NCBI GenBank assembly: GCA_021292165.1
Contig: JAHFWL010000435.1
Span: forward strand, 248,001 to 312,000
Length of the DNA stretch: 64,000 nt
Reading direction: 5' to 3'
Source: Shinisaurus crocodilurus
Taxonomy: Eukaryota > Chordata > Lepidosauria > Squamata > Shinisauridae
Every line of letters begins with the position of its first letter. Positions within the stretch are counted from its first letter, which is position 1. Position numbers and translations under genes: made by a program. A model generated the notes under the pieces. The model was not told the origin of the DNA. It did not search any database and was given only the letters and a program-made list of their open reading frames with translations. Of this stretch, positions 22,956 through 34,095 are shown in pieces.

Positions 22956-23370
22956 GTTGCGTATACTATAGCCTGCCTGGAAATCGGCGCCGCGGCCTTC
23001 CCCAGCCCTGCAAAGCAACGGACGACGGACGTGACCTGCGGTGACTTAGAGTGGAATCAAGGTGCCCCCTCCGCACGCGCGCAGAGGCGCTGCCGGCTGC
23101 CAAGAGGCTGAGCCTCGCCCGTGGAAAACGGGCTTGGGGAAGCAGCCGCGCCCGCGCCCTGGAAGCAGCCGCCTGAAAATGCCTTCGGGCGCGGGGGGGG
23201 GGGGGGAGAAAAAGCGCCGGGAGGCGGGGAAGTGGTACCTGCCGCCAGACAGCTGCCTGAGCGCGCCTCTCTGGGAACCGCCGCCCCGTCCGCAGACCGG
23301 AGAAGGGAGTCGCGGGGGCGGGGGCCGCGCGGCTACAAAAGCGCCGCCGAAGGCGAGGCGGGAGCGCAGA

Positions 23371-23514
23371 ATGCGAGAGGCGGCGAGCGGGAAGGAAGCA
23401 GGTTCCCTCGGCAGCGCCGCAGCCTCTTCGTTCCCCCGATCCCGGACGAGACGCGCCAGCCCCGACGGCTGCTGCTGCTGCTGCTCCGCGCCATGGGCTG
23501 GTTCTTCACTGTAG
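23371..23514 (+). other. Upstream ORF overlapping the PTGIS start codon
   Basis: ATG at 23371 opens a 47-codon frame, offset from PTGIS, that stops with TAG at 23512-23514, 19 bases past the PTGIS ATG. It includes a run of five Cys codons made by the CTG/TGC repeat. If transcription starts upstream of 23371 it would reduce scanning to the PTGIS start. The PTGIS ATG itself has a strong context (GCCATGG). Confidence 0.5.
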
Positions 23515-23578
23515 TCTTGCTCAACCTTCTGCTGGGGCTGCTGCTGCTGCTGCTGGCATCTCGCCTCCGGTGGCCTCG
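23493..23578 (+). CDS. PTGIS: PTGIS exon 1 (membrane anchor)
   Basis: It encodes the N-terminal signal-anchor: Met, a Leu/Val-rich helix (residues ~5-21) and a basic stop-transfer ending SRLRWPR, which tethers the P450 to the ER membrane. The start is chosen for its strong GCCATGG context and hydrophobic product. The exon ends at CCTCG before donor GTGAGT (23579), in phase 2, so the split Arg codon is completed by the first base of exon 2. Confidence 0.93.
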
Positions 23579-23904
23579 GTGAGTGAAACAGGCTTTGAAT
23601 TACACGCACACACTCCATACACGCGCGCGCACGGCGCACCACACGCCCTGTTCCCCTGGCAAGTTCCTATGAAGGTGGGTCGTTGGGACCCCAGACGAAG
23701 ATCGGTCTTGGACTAAGCCAAGGATAGACGGGGTGGTCTATTATTATTTACAGCAAACAGAGGAAGGCAGAGATAGAGAGAGCTTTTGGGCGCAATCCTA
23801 TGCATGTTTACACGCACGCACACTCCTGCAACTCCCAACATTCCCCAGTTACTGAAAAATCCCTGAAAAAGTAGGACCCTTTTCCTGTCTAAACATGGAT
23901 AGGA

Positions 23905-24095
23905 TCTTTCATTTGGAGCCCTGAAATCTCTGGGAGGTCACCTGTCCCACCACCTGCTGTCCAGGGGCACTTGCTGAAATAAAGGTGCAGAGGCCCTGAT
24001 GATCTCTGTTGCATCTGATCCCCCTGGACTAGCTGGCTTTTTGCCCACATGTGCTTCCTCTCCTGCTGCCCCCCAACCTTGAATCTTACTGCCTG
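23905..24095 (-). repeat. Dispersed repeat, unnamed family (copy 2)
   Basis: The minus strand matches 4859-5030 (CATGTGGGCAAAAAGCCAGC, then CAGGTGACCTCCCAGAGATT). Its left side joins a partial end of the AATCCTATGCATG family at about 23787-23905. Confidence 0.7.
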
Positions 24096-24233
24096 AGGTT
24101 TTTTTCTGAAAGCAAATAATTCTAAGAGCAATTCAACTGGGGTGGGTGGGTGGAGTGTTTACCGAGTTAATAGAATTTCCCTTCTTGGATGTTATTAAGG
24201 AAGTTCTGGATAGGCATATGCCAGAGGAGATTT

Positions 24234-24926
24234 CAGGGATGGGGACTCGGACTCGAGGACTCGACTCGTGAGTCGGACTGAGTCCCCCCTCTGACTCGAC
24301 TCGGACTCGAGTCCCAATATTTTTAATGGGACTCGAGACTCGACTCGGGACTCGAGACCAAGGACTCGTCAACATCCCTGCTTGATGCCACCTGAAGGTG
24401 CTGCCTGGACCCAGTTGCAGTAACAATCCAAGTTTATTTCTTAAAATCATTTCCCTAAAATGCAACCTTTCAGACATTTTGGGTTTGGCTGCCTCTGCCT
24501 GCCTGCTTGGGGTTCCCAGCCTCCTCTGCCTGCCTGGTCTCTTCTTAACCAGTTCCACAGTTTGAATTGTCCAAGACAAAGGCCTCTGCCTGCCTGCTTT
24601 GGGGTTCCCCGCCTCCTCTGCCTGCCTGGTTATTTTGGGTTTGTCTGCCTGGTCTGTTCTTGTCAAAATCAGTGGCAGAGTTTTGAGATAAAAGGGCACA
24701 CTTGTGCCTAGAATTTATTTAAGCCACACATCTGGCCTTATTTTGTTGGGGAAGAACCCCATTGATTTTAATAGGGACTCGTGGAGTCAGCTTTGGGAGT
24801 GACTCGGGACTCAGGACTCGTGAGTCACCATTTTGGACCAAGGACTTGGACTCGGACTCGAGACTCGGGTCCAAAGACTCGTGACTCGACTCGTGACTCG
24901 AGACCAAGGACTCTTCAACATCCCTG
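24234..24926. mobile_element. hAT-like element made of GACTC/GAGTC arrays (copy 1)
   Basis: A 693-bp element with CAGGGATG ... CATCCCTG ends and the perfect 8-bp duplication GGAGATTT (24226-24233 and 24927-24934). Both ends carry ~150-bp arrays of degenerate GACTCG/CGAGTC units. The centre has a CTGCCTGCCTGGTT-type block. No transposase is present; a 188-codon minus frame over it is a composition artefact. An inverted relative lies at 37375-38048. Confidence 0.9.
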
Positions 24927-25073
24927 GGAGATTTAGACAGGGGCATGTATTTTCTTACTCTGTAAAGTGTCATTTATTTATTTATATTGTTTATTGAATG
25001 TATTTTTGAATTGCCGTTTGTGGCGTAACCCCACAATTCAGTTCCCTGGTGTATGTCTGCATTAGTATGTTTA

Positions 25074-27782
25074 GGGTCACTCCATGTAAAATCAACCAGT
25101 GAATTTACCTGACTGTCACCAATTTTGAAAAAACTTGGTGAACTTGTTTGGTCTGCTGAGAAAATAAGCTGCTCCAAAAATTAGACTTCTGGAACAAAAG
25201 CTTTTGGAGATATGGCAATCAAAAATTTGAAGAAAAATGTTAATTTTTGTGTGTTGGACAACATTAAAATTACAGTAATTCCAGTTCTACAGAACCTAGA
25301 AAGTTAATCATGGTGTTGATGGAAAGCCTTTGAAATGCTCTTTCATTTGATATGTAACATAAGTGGTTATTTGGAATAAATATATATTCAAGGTCAAATA
25401 GTAAAATTTGACCTTGAATTCTGCAAAAACTAAAAAAAAATTCTCCATGATTTTTGTTTTATTATTTCATCTGACAGTGCTTAATACATGTACCAATTTT
25501 CAAAATGGGGTTCTTAACAGAAAACGAGTTACATCTTTTGGGGCGCTCTGTGTGTATGCGCCACAGTTCATATGAATTGCCATCTCACTGTACGAATCTT
25601 AAGAAAATATGCATTATCACTTAGGTTTTGAATAAAACATTGTGCACAAGTACAAGCTACCCTGTCATAATTGTGCAGCTCTGAATTAGGTATTCTTCTT
25701 CACAATAGCATATTTCTGACATTTTGTGTAGAATAATGATACTTCCTCTGGGTGGTCATTCTGGTATGAAATCAATCAAAGAATATTTCCAACTGAAAGC
25801 AAATTGCTTAAGATTTGGTGAACTTGTTCTGCTTATTAAAAAATAAGTTGCAGGGCATATTGTTTTCAGAAGAATGATATTTAAAATATGTACTTTAAAA
25901 AAGGTACTCACCAGTATGCTTGGGGAAAATAGGTTCATTTTATTTTTTTCAAATAAATATACAGAAGTTTGACCTTGAATAATGACAAAAAACTCCTTTT
26001 GTTTTAAATAACGTTTAACATCCCTGGAAACATGTACTTGATTTCAAAATGGGACTCTTACTAGCATAGTTATTTTGATTTACTTAGATGTGGGCTTGAA
26101 AAACCATTATTGTGCATAGATGAGATTTTCCATTTTACTTTTATATATGCTGATCAGATTTTATGCAGTTCAAATATTACTTGCTAACATTTTGTTAACA
26201 AGTCCTAAATTAAGGACCTTTTCATAACAGTAGTTTCTAGTCTTGAAGTTGCTGCATGACACTCTTTGTCTGTTAGTGTATAGAAGTGCCCTGTTGGGCA
26301 ACAAGGATCAGCTTTTGTCAAAACATCTGAAGATGGTATCCATAGGACATCTTGTTTATCTGGATACATAAATGATTTTGCTGGTCCAGCTGGATGAAGA
26401 AAGCTCACTAACACTTCTGCTCTCTGATCATCTGTTTGTAGAACACAACCTAACCACCATTGTGAGATATAAACGCATGTAACAAATCCTCGTATTTCTT
26501 GCAATTCCAGTTCTCCTTCTTTAATAGTCACTGTCTCTTTTCTGGATTCGCATTGAAATGAGTATCTTTTAGTAGCAACAGTGTGTTTTGTGGAATTACA
26601 GCGTGAATTTTCTGTGTCCCAGGAATCGTCTTGAATTCTCGAAGCGATGTTTCAGAAGCTTTTCTTCCAGTTCATAATCTTTACTTGTGGTGTATTGAAA
26701 TGCAACCTGTGTGATGTTCTCCTTTGCCCATTCAAAGAGCTGACGAGGGGTCATGATTTGTTTTTCATACGGATGCTGGAAACTTGCTCAAGCAGCTAAC
26801 TTTTTCACAGTGCCACCCAAACCATCACAAGGCCAATTTCCATGCGATGTGGCAAAGAAGTGCCATTCTGCATCGATACCGAAATCTGACTTATGCTTAC
26901 TTAAAGTTGTTGAAGTTTTTACCGTTTTTATACTGTGCTGCTGCACCATCAGGGAAATAATAGATCTTAGTTATGCTACCTGTAGAAATGGTGTGCAGGA
27001 ATTCAACAATTTGAGAAGTCATGAACACATTGCAGCAGAAGTGGGGTCGGCACTTGTCACGGCTTCAGGCCTGCCTTTTTCTTTCTTATCAGAATCTGTG
27101 AATAAAGCTTGATTTAATGTAGACATCCAAAGAGATATATCTCTGTGAAGGTTTGAGGCCTACCCATGCCTGGTTTGGTTTCAGCCTGAAGGCTTCGGAA
27201 GGGAGGGGGCGGGCTTAAGTTTAATTTCCCTCCAAAAAAATTCTGTTTTAAGTGTGTATAAGGGGGTGAAGTTATTGTAGGGAGGTACTGTGCATGTATA
27301 AGAACATTCACATCTTCTGAACTATTCAGTACCCCGTTCTGGAAATCGGTACATATACTCAAGGTAAACATGGGTTATCTGAGGAAAAAATCAGCAAAAA
27401 AAAAACATTTGGTTTTTTTGGAATTCAAGGTCAAATTAAAGAAACTATGACCTTGAATATTTTATTTCACATGCATGCTTCATGTTACATATCAAATAAA
27501 AGGGTAGTTCGAGAGCTTTCATATGACACCATGATTTACTTTCTAGGTCAATTCTGAAGGAAGTTATGATACTTTTTGTGTAGTCACAAACGCTGAAAAA
27601 TCGTGTTTTCGGCATTTTTTGAGCACACTGTACTTTTGAACCGTGAGGTATAATGACCTATAATTTGGTGTATGTTCATTTCTCATGCTGGTCTACCAGT
27701 ATGCCAGTATTTTTTTAAAAAAAATCACAGATGGTGAGGTAAATTTTTCAAATTTTTTGGTTGATTTTACATGGAATGACCC
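25074..27782 (-). mobile_element. 2.7-kb DNA transposon nested in the LTR
   Basis: The 24-bp terminal inverted repeats at 25074-25097 and 27759-27782 begin GGGTCAYTCCATGTAAAATC and differ at one base. Excising the element restores LTR sequence seen at 40541, with TTTA/TTCA as a possible mutated 4-bp duplication. Transposase-like remnants run on the minus strand. The superfamily is not assigned. Confidence 0.85.
26205..27112 (-). pseudogene. Decayed transposase-like gene of the 2.7-kb element
   Basis: Minus-strand pieces resemble uncharacterised transposon proteins that I recall as widespread in fish and cnidarian genomes: PDGAAAQYKN at 26924-26953 (a DG...Q.KN site in a DDE-like core), then TPRQLFEWAKENI at about 26715-26756, then FLHPAGPAKSF and a WIPS motif in the open frame at 26205-26531. 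In-frame TAA stops at 26891-26893 and 26897-26899, plus further breaks, show it is dead. The homology is from memory. Confidence 0.6.
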
Positions 27783-28343
27783 TTCAGTGCATATAGAATG
27801 TTGAACTGAGTGGGTGTGGTTTGTGATGTCTTGGAAAGGGTGGGGGGGAGGAGTATATAAGGAGTGGTTGAGTGTTGAGGTTGGGGTTGGGAGTTAGTGT
27901 GTTGGGAGTGGGTTAGTTGGGTCTTGTCTGTCAGGAGTTTTGAGAGAAATCAGTGCTTGTATGAGGAGTGAAAGTATTTGGAGTTATAGGGACTTAGGTT
28001 AATTACAAAGTGTTTGGGGATAGGCAGGTTTAAAGTTATTTTCTGGAACTAAGATTTTGAGAATTAAAATAAACTTATTTTTATTTTGTTTGCTACCCAA
28101 ATCCTACGTGTCAGCTTGGCGTTATTAACCTGCATTACTTTCAAATCTACACACACACCTTTGTACCCAGGCCACAGTATCATAAATTTAAGCTTGATCC
28201 TTAATAACCAGTATTAATCTTTTCCCTCATTAGCAGGGGAAAGGTTTTCATTTGACCCTCCCCTCAGGTTTTTAAGTGTAGATGCTTAGCCTGAGAAGGG
28301 TTTATGCACCTGGTTCTAAAGTGTAAGGGACCGTGTCGTCACA

Positions 28344-28830
28344 CCTTTCCACTCAATGTGTGTTTGAGGTGATTTACAATAAAACATAAAGTACAGCAAT
28401 TTTTTAAAACAACAACAACCCTAAAACAAGCAGATAAAATGCATACATTATGATAAAACAGGGGGAATCCACTAAAATCAAAGAATGACATTAAACACTA
28501 AAAGCTTGGTGGCACAGAATAATTTTTACCCGATGTCTAAAGGCTGATAATGAGGGAGCCAACCCAACAACTGGGTTCCGACAACACAATAACCCACACT
28601 CAAGGGTTGAGTATGGGTTGGGTGTGGGTTGTCATTGAACCACAGTTTGTTGAAACATGAGTTATCGTGTTGCCTGAATCCAGCCGAGATAACAAACCAT
28701 TCCATGGTGAACAACCCACAGTTCACAACCCTGCAACAAACCATGGGTTCTCCTCCTGGGTTGTTCATGGTTAACAAGCCATGCAGCTGGGTTCAGACAA
28801 TATGAAAAGCCATGTTCAGACAATATGAAG
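28344..28830 (-). repeat. LINE L2-like tail remnant and unique intron sequence
   Basis: From 28350 to about 28560 the A-rich minus-sense pattern (GTGATTTACAATAAAACATA...) resembles L2 tails. The rest is intron with a small foldback of AACCCACACTC/GAGTATGGGTTG type. Confidence 0.45.
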
Positions 28831-29069
28831 AGCCAGTGTAGTGTAGTGGTGAGAGTGTTGGACTGGCACTCGGAAGATCCGGGTTCTAGTCCCCGCTCTG
28901 CCATGAAACTCACTGGGTGACTTTGGGCCAGTCACTGACTCTCAGCCTAACCTACCTCACAGGGTTGTTGTGAGGATAAAATGGAGAGGAGGAGGATTAT
29001 GTAAGCCGTCTTGGGTTCCTTGAAGGAAAAAAGGTGGGGTATAAATATAATAAATAAAAAAAATAAATG
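28831..29069 (+). mobile_element. tRNA-derived SINE (copy 2)
   Basis: AGCCAGTGTAGTGTAGTGGT, then GATCCGGGTTCTAGTCCC (B box), the CCTACCTCACAGGGTTGTT body and a GGGGTATAAATATAATAAAT tail. Close to copy 1 at 9701. Confidence 0.9.
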
Positions 29070-30243
29070 TTTCAAGGACAACCCACTCAATGCATACCCA
29101 ACGCATACTTCCTTGAGTTTGGGTTATTGTGTTGTCTGAACTCAGTCACTGTCTCTGTTTAGGGAGGTTAGCTGGCATGATATAAATTAATAATAATCCT
29201 TCATTAAAGCAAAAAAAAAAAAGACTTATGACATATTTAAGACTATTGGCTTTATTTATTGTAACAGATTAAACACTGTCACACCTCTGGAACTGTGTTT
29301 TTAAATTTTTTTTTATAAAAGGCATTTTTTTGCTTTCTTCCATTTTTTCTTTATTAAAGAAGCATGGTTCATATACTCAACATAATGCTATGCATGTATT
29401 CTCTGAAGTAGGTCCCACTGAGTTCAGTGGGTCTCACTGCCCAGTTAAGTATATATAAGTATGTTCAGTTTAGAGATGGAGGAATGAGGGTGTAATCCTA
29501 TACATAACTTCCCTGGAAGCAAGCTCCATTGAACCGAGCAGGACTTATTTCTGAGTAGACGGATGTAGGATTTGGCTGTAAATCAATAATGAATAATGGT
29601 TAAAAGGTGACGGCAACAGCATAAATGATCACCCATTAAATAGCTCAGGATAACAATTTTTTAGGAGCTTGTTCTTTTTAAAGAATACATCACCTATTTG
29701 GTGGTATGATGATTATAGTTAATTATTAGTATAATTTTGGTGATTATAATAATCATAATAAATATAATGATGATTATAATTAATTAACTAACAGTAATCG
29801 TGTGTAACAGGCTACACTTCAAGGTTGAGCCAAGCTGTTATTGACATGCTCCAACGTCAAACAAACAGGGTGTGTGTTGACACTCCATCTGCTCAAAAGA
29901 TGTTTATGTTGGCACAAGTCTATTTCTGTCATTGTGAAAGAAGTCCGGGTTAAGGAAGACCTGAGAGCTAATGGGGAACCAAGTCCAGTATCAGAGATGG
30001 CAAGGTGGGATCTTGCTCGGCCCCACAAAGCCAGCGAGTGACTCACTGACCTAACTGGGCCACTAGATTTCCTTTGCATAGGGCGTCTGAGAAGTTGAGA
30101 AACAGCATAAAAAGAATGATCAGTTTGCATGATCTGTGTCTTACAGATTAATAAAGGAGATGGGGTTGGAGGGTGAGGAAGCCCTATAGAAAATGGTGGC
30201 CTTTCAGGGCCAAACAACATGGGAGATTCATGATATGATTTCC

Positions 30244-30279
<36 letters not shown>

Positions 30280-30310
30280 TATTATTTTAAGATCAGCAAT
30301 ATGTGTGTGG
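29070..30310. other. Intron 1, mostly unrecognised
   Basis: Two degraded GGAGTAA/GGACTTA units at about 29385-29580 and an (ATC)n microsatellite at 30244-30281. No exon support; frames at 29819-30220 show no recognisable protein. Confidence 0.6.
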
Positions 30311-30339
30311 GTCAGGTGGGGGATAGATCAGTGCTGTAG

Positions 30340-30885
30340 CATTAAACCTGTATTAAAAGAACTGCACTGGGTGCTTTTAGGTACCGAGTCATGTTCAGGG
30401 TTTTGTTGCTGAAATTCAAAGCCCTAAACAACTCGGAACCAGGATACCTAGCAAATAGTCTGCCCCTATATATACCAAATTGGCCCCCTAAGATCTTCCA
30501 AGGAGGCCTTTTTGGCCGTTGCACAACCAACAGCATGTCATCATGTAACGGCATGTTGCAACAATATGAAAGAACTGCTAGATTTGGGCCTGGTTCGGGT
30601 GTGCTTCCTAGGAGGAACCAGGAAGTATCTGAGGGTACTCCCACTGCTTCTGGCCTGAGGAGAGAGAGGCCACAGCCTGAGAGAGCTCTGTAGAGGGACT
30701 TTTGTTTAAATAAAACATGGACGTTTGTTAATAAAGCAGTCTGTTTGGTTGCGTGTGGGTGCAATCCACCAGCTTTGAAACACACGTAAGCGAGCCTTCT
30801 TGGTAGTGGCACCCACCCCCTGGAACGCTCTCCCACATGGGGTCCAAGAGGAGGAAACTGTGGCAAACAGGGTGGATTTGATTTA
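30340..30885 (+). mobile_element. L2-type LINE 3' fragment, interrupted
   Basis: A plus-strand frame at 30391-30490 (KFKALNNSEPGYLANSL) and the continuation at about 30785-30870 (AFLVVAPTPWNALPHG-like) are the C-terminal part of an L2 reverse transcriptase. About 300 bp of other sequence separates them. Confidence 0.65.
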
Positions 30886-30999
30886 AATCAATTTGATTTA
30901 AATCATGATTTAAATCACAATTTAAGTAACTACTCAGAAAGACTCTATTTAATCATGTGATCCCCCCAAAAATGCACTATTCCTTGCTATAACCTTAAT

Positions 31000-32085
31000 A
31001 TATATTAAGGGGCAGTTAAAACAGGTTACTTAGGAATGGGATCCAAAAGCTTTGGAAAAAAGAAAAGTTTTCAACTGAGCCTTAAAAACTGAAATAGATG
31101 AAACAGTCCACAAGTGAACTGGAAGGGAATTCCAGAGATAAGGAGCAGCTAAAGAAAATGGGCAAATTGGAGCAGGGGAGCAGATGACCCTTAGGCAGGT
31201 CAGCAACATAATACCAGAAGAGCAAAGATCCCTGGAGGGAGTATAATGGGAAATCAGAGCAGAGAGATAGATCGTGTAACACTTTAAAAGTTAGTACAAG
31301 AAGCTTCTACAGTATCATATAGAAAATAGGAAGCTAGAAGAGACTCCAACAATGGAGTGACATGATTTTATTTAACTAAAACAACACTGTATTGTGGATT
31401 TTTGTTTCTCAATAGTAAATATATAATATTTAACAAGCATATGGTTTTGTTTTTTTTTAATTGAAAATGTAGTAAACATTTAAGTTTTTTCCAGATATTT
31501 TGAGATCTAGTTGATTTTTAAATTGTTTTTTATTTTTTTAAAAACCCCAAAATTAAATAGAGGGTGTCAGGTATTCTGCTCATATTGTTTCCCTTTCGTT
31601 TCTGTTGCCTGCCCTTCCATTCTTGCATTTATCTCCAGGCTTCTTCTCCTTGCCCAGATTGACTCCTCTCCCAATAATCCTCTATTCATTGATACTTTCA
31701 ATGACACTTTCAGTGTCTGCAAGTGTGCAGTTTCAGAGAGAGTGTTAAAGGCTTGACTTTGTCTGCACAAAGTTGCAGAGGGACAGTAGCTAGGGTTGCC
31801 ACTCTAAAGGAATCAGCATCACTCAAGGAAACTATTGAAAGCAATCCTGGAGTTTTACATAGGGCTTCTAAGAATTCCCAACATTATTTTATATCATGTT
31901 GGTGGGGGGGGGAGGGGGAAGCTCCAGGTTTGGAATAACTTCACTCAGAGTTGGAAAATGGGGCTGATCAGATCTGTTATTTCTCATATCTATATATTGC
32001 TGTTAACAAGTTTATATCTCTGGAGACACAAACCCAGTTTGAGAACTGCAAAATTTTCTGATGGTATCTTCTAGACTAGACTATC
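31000..32085. other. Intron 1, L2-like tail then unrecognised sequence
   Basis: About 31040-31330 reads as a minus-sense L2-type tail (GGAATTCCAGAGATAAGGAG). The rest has no supported feature. Confidence 0.45.
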
Positions 32086-32091
32086 TTCTAG

Positions 32092-32325
32092 GATTTATTT
32101 ATTTATTACATTTATACCCCGCCTTTTTTCCTACAAGGAACCTAAGGTGGCTTACATAGTCCTCCTCTCCCTTTTATCCTCACAACAACCCTGTGAGGTA
32201 GGTTAGGCTGAGAGTCCGTGACTGGCCCAAAGTCACCCAGTGAGCTTCATGGCTGAGCGGGGACTAGAACCCGGATCTCCCGCGTTCCAGTCCAACACTC
32301 TCACCACTACCCCACACTGGCTCAC
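32092..32325 (-). mobile_element. tRNA-derived SINE (copy 3, antisense)
   Basis: Reverse complement of the 9701 family: TTATACCCCGCCTTTTTTCC at the left and GGAACTAGAACCCGGATCTCC-type B box, ending CCACACTGGCTC. Confidence 0.9.
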
Positions 32326-32930
32326 ACTGCACCTGTTTACTTAGGCTTTCCCTGGTGTGTAATTACACTGCTGTGTTTTATTGTTTCTATAATGTTTTCA
32401 TGAATTTATTGTTTTATATTGGTTTATAAATCAGGTTTCATATTGTATTTTATGTATTTCTTATGTAAACTGCTTATATATCCAGCAGTATATAAGTAGT
32501 TTAAATGAATAAAGTACTGGGAGAGAGGGAGTTAAACCTCCCCTCCCTTCCCCATGCCGTTTCCTATCTCTAAATTGCACTCATGTGCGCACTCTCCAAA
32601 TCTGCTGCTGGACTTGGAAAAACATAGGAGGAGAAAAATTAATAAAAAGAAAACAAATTTGTGAGAAATGCTTAAAAAAAAGAAAAAGACATTACCATGA
32701 AAGGTAATATTATCGGCACATACAAAGTGCCTTTATGCATCAGCCCAACCCTTCAGAACTGTGTGTTGATCTTGGATTGAACAGAAATGTCACTGGCTAG
32801 GAGAAATAACCAGCTAGCTAACTTTAGCTAATTGCACTGCACTGCAATACCGTGTATGTTTACTCGAAAAAGCAAGTTCCTAAACTTACTCCCTAACAAG
32901 AGTGTTTAGGATCGCAGCATTAAATATAGG

Positions 32931-33258
32931 GTACCCACTTACACATCACCAAAAAAAAAAGGAGGACACCCAATTTGCATATTCTAATTTATATGTATAT
33001 ATGCAAATTTAGAAAGAATAACTATAACGTAAATAGAAATACAATACATCTCACCTAGTGGGGATTGGGGAAGACCTGCATGAATGTTTAGCCTGCTTCT
33101 CCAGGGGCTAATTGTTGTTGGGCAACTTCAGGGCCCCTCCTCTCTCTTGTTATGGTTCTCTATCTTTATACCAGACTTGGCCCGGACAACCCTTCAAATA
33201 GAAGACACCTTCAAATAGAGGACTGTCCTCTCTTAAGTAGGACACCTGGCCACCCTAT
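32931..33258. mobile_element. hAT-like element, AGGGTGGCCA family (copy 2)
   Basis: It starts TAGGGTACCCACTTACAC and ends ACACCTGGCCACCCTA, flanked by ATTAAATA and TTTAAATA (7 of 8 match). Its AATTTGCATATTCTAATTTA core is shared with 12256-12741. Confidence 0.7.
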
Positions 33259-33811
33259 TTAAATACAAGATTCCCTAGAATTTGTTTTAGTTATTGTAGT
33301 ATTGCCATTTTCATTATTTTGTTTCGATATCTTCGAATTTGATTAGTTGTACAATGCTTTAACTACATATATGTAGAAAAGCAGTCTATAAATGATGTGA
33401 CATAAATAAATCACATATACTCTTCTTGGAGAACGTGCCATTGCTTATGCTGCCAAACAGTACAACGCACGCAGAGGAGGGAAGTGTCACCAGACTTGTG
33501 GGAACCCTGAGGTTTGTGCATGATGACGTACCAAAAAACCTTTAGAAAAATATGAGGAGGAAAGCACCTGAAACAGCCCAGTGAAGACTGACAGGGCCCA
33601 GCTACTGTGAAATGCTGACTGACCAGAGATGGGGGACAGAAAACAAGGTGGGATGAAGAATGAAAGAAGTATTGTGGAAGAGGATATGGCTGACTGACAA
33701 ACAGTAAAAAGGAGCACTCCACACTGCAACATCTTGTTGCAGGACCCATTGTAAAATATGTATTTTAAAAACATCGGTGGAGCCATGGTTGGCTTAGGAT
33801 AGTTTGATGTC

Positions 33812-34095
33812 ATAAGAAGAGCCATGCTAGATCAGATCAAGGGTCCATCTAGTCCAGCATCCTGTTCACACAGTGGCCAACCAACTGCCCACGGGATCCC
33901 ACAAGCAGGACATGAGTGCAACAGCACCCTTCTGCCCATGTTCCCCAGCAACTGGTGTACATAGGCATACTGCCTTTGATACTGGAGGTAGCGTATAGCC
34001 ATCAGGACTAGTAGCTATCGATAGCCTTCTCCTCCAGGAATTTGTCCAACCCCCTTTTAAAGCCATCCAAAGTGGTGGCCATCACTACCAATTTG
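33812..34095 (-). mobile_element. CR1/L3-like LINE 3' end (antisense)
   Basis: GAGCCATGCTAGATCAGATC, GTCCAGCATCCTGTTCACAC and CCTTTTAAAGCCATCCAAAG match the antisense of the 21913-22081 tail and protein end. Confidence 0.85.

Larger units (their letters stand above)
22960..23600 (+). promoter_or_regulatory. PTGIS: CpG-rich promoter region of PTGIS
   Basis: GC content and CpG frequency rise sharply against the AT-rich flanks and fall again just after exon 1. A GC box (GGGGGCGGGG, about 23314-23323) sits immediately upstream of a TATA-like CTACAAAAGC at 23333-23342. This predicts transcription starting near 23360-23370 and a leader of about 130 bases, which is inference. Confidence 0.75.
25019..28343 (+). 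repeat. LTR (copy A), split by a 2.7-kb DNA transposon
   Basis: It matches the solo LTR at 40541-41170: starts TGTGGCGTAACCCCAC, continues after the insertion with AGAATGTTGAACTGAGTGGG, has GTATATAAGG (TATA) and AATAAACTTATT (polyA), and ends GTGTCGTCACA. Flanks CCGTT and CCTTT are a mutated 5-bp duplication. Without the insertion it is about 616 bp. No internal retroviral sequence adjoins, so it is solo. Confidence 0.85.

Noticed and set aside
23046..23642. 198-codon minus-strand frame opposite PTGIS exon 1
   Set aside because: It lies in a GC-rich CpG block where stops are rare, has low-complexity Gln/Pro runs made by CTG repeats and overlaps the well-supported exon on the other strand.
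24234..24400. Regular GACTC/GAGTC units as a possible CRISPR-like or regulatory array
   Set aside because: The units are contiguous and degenerate without spacers, and the whole block is bounded by 8-bp target duplications in eukaryotic intron DNA.
24133..24699. 188-codon minus frame (and 37598-38281 plus frames)
   Set aside because: The frames are inside the GACTC-array transposon; their sequence follows the repeat arrays and CAGGCAGAGG blocks, and no protein family is recognisable.
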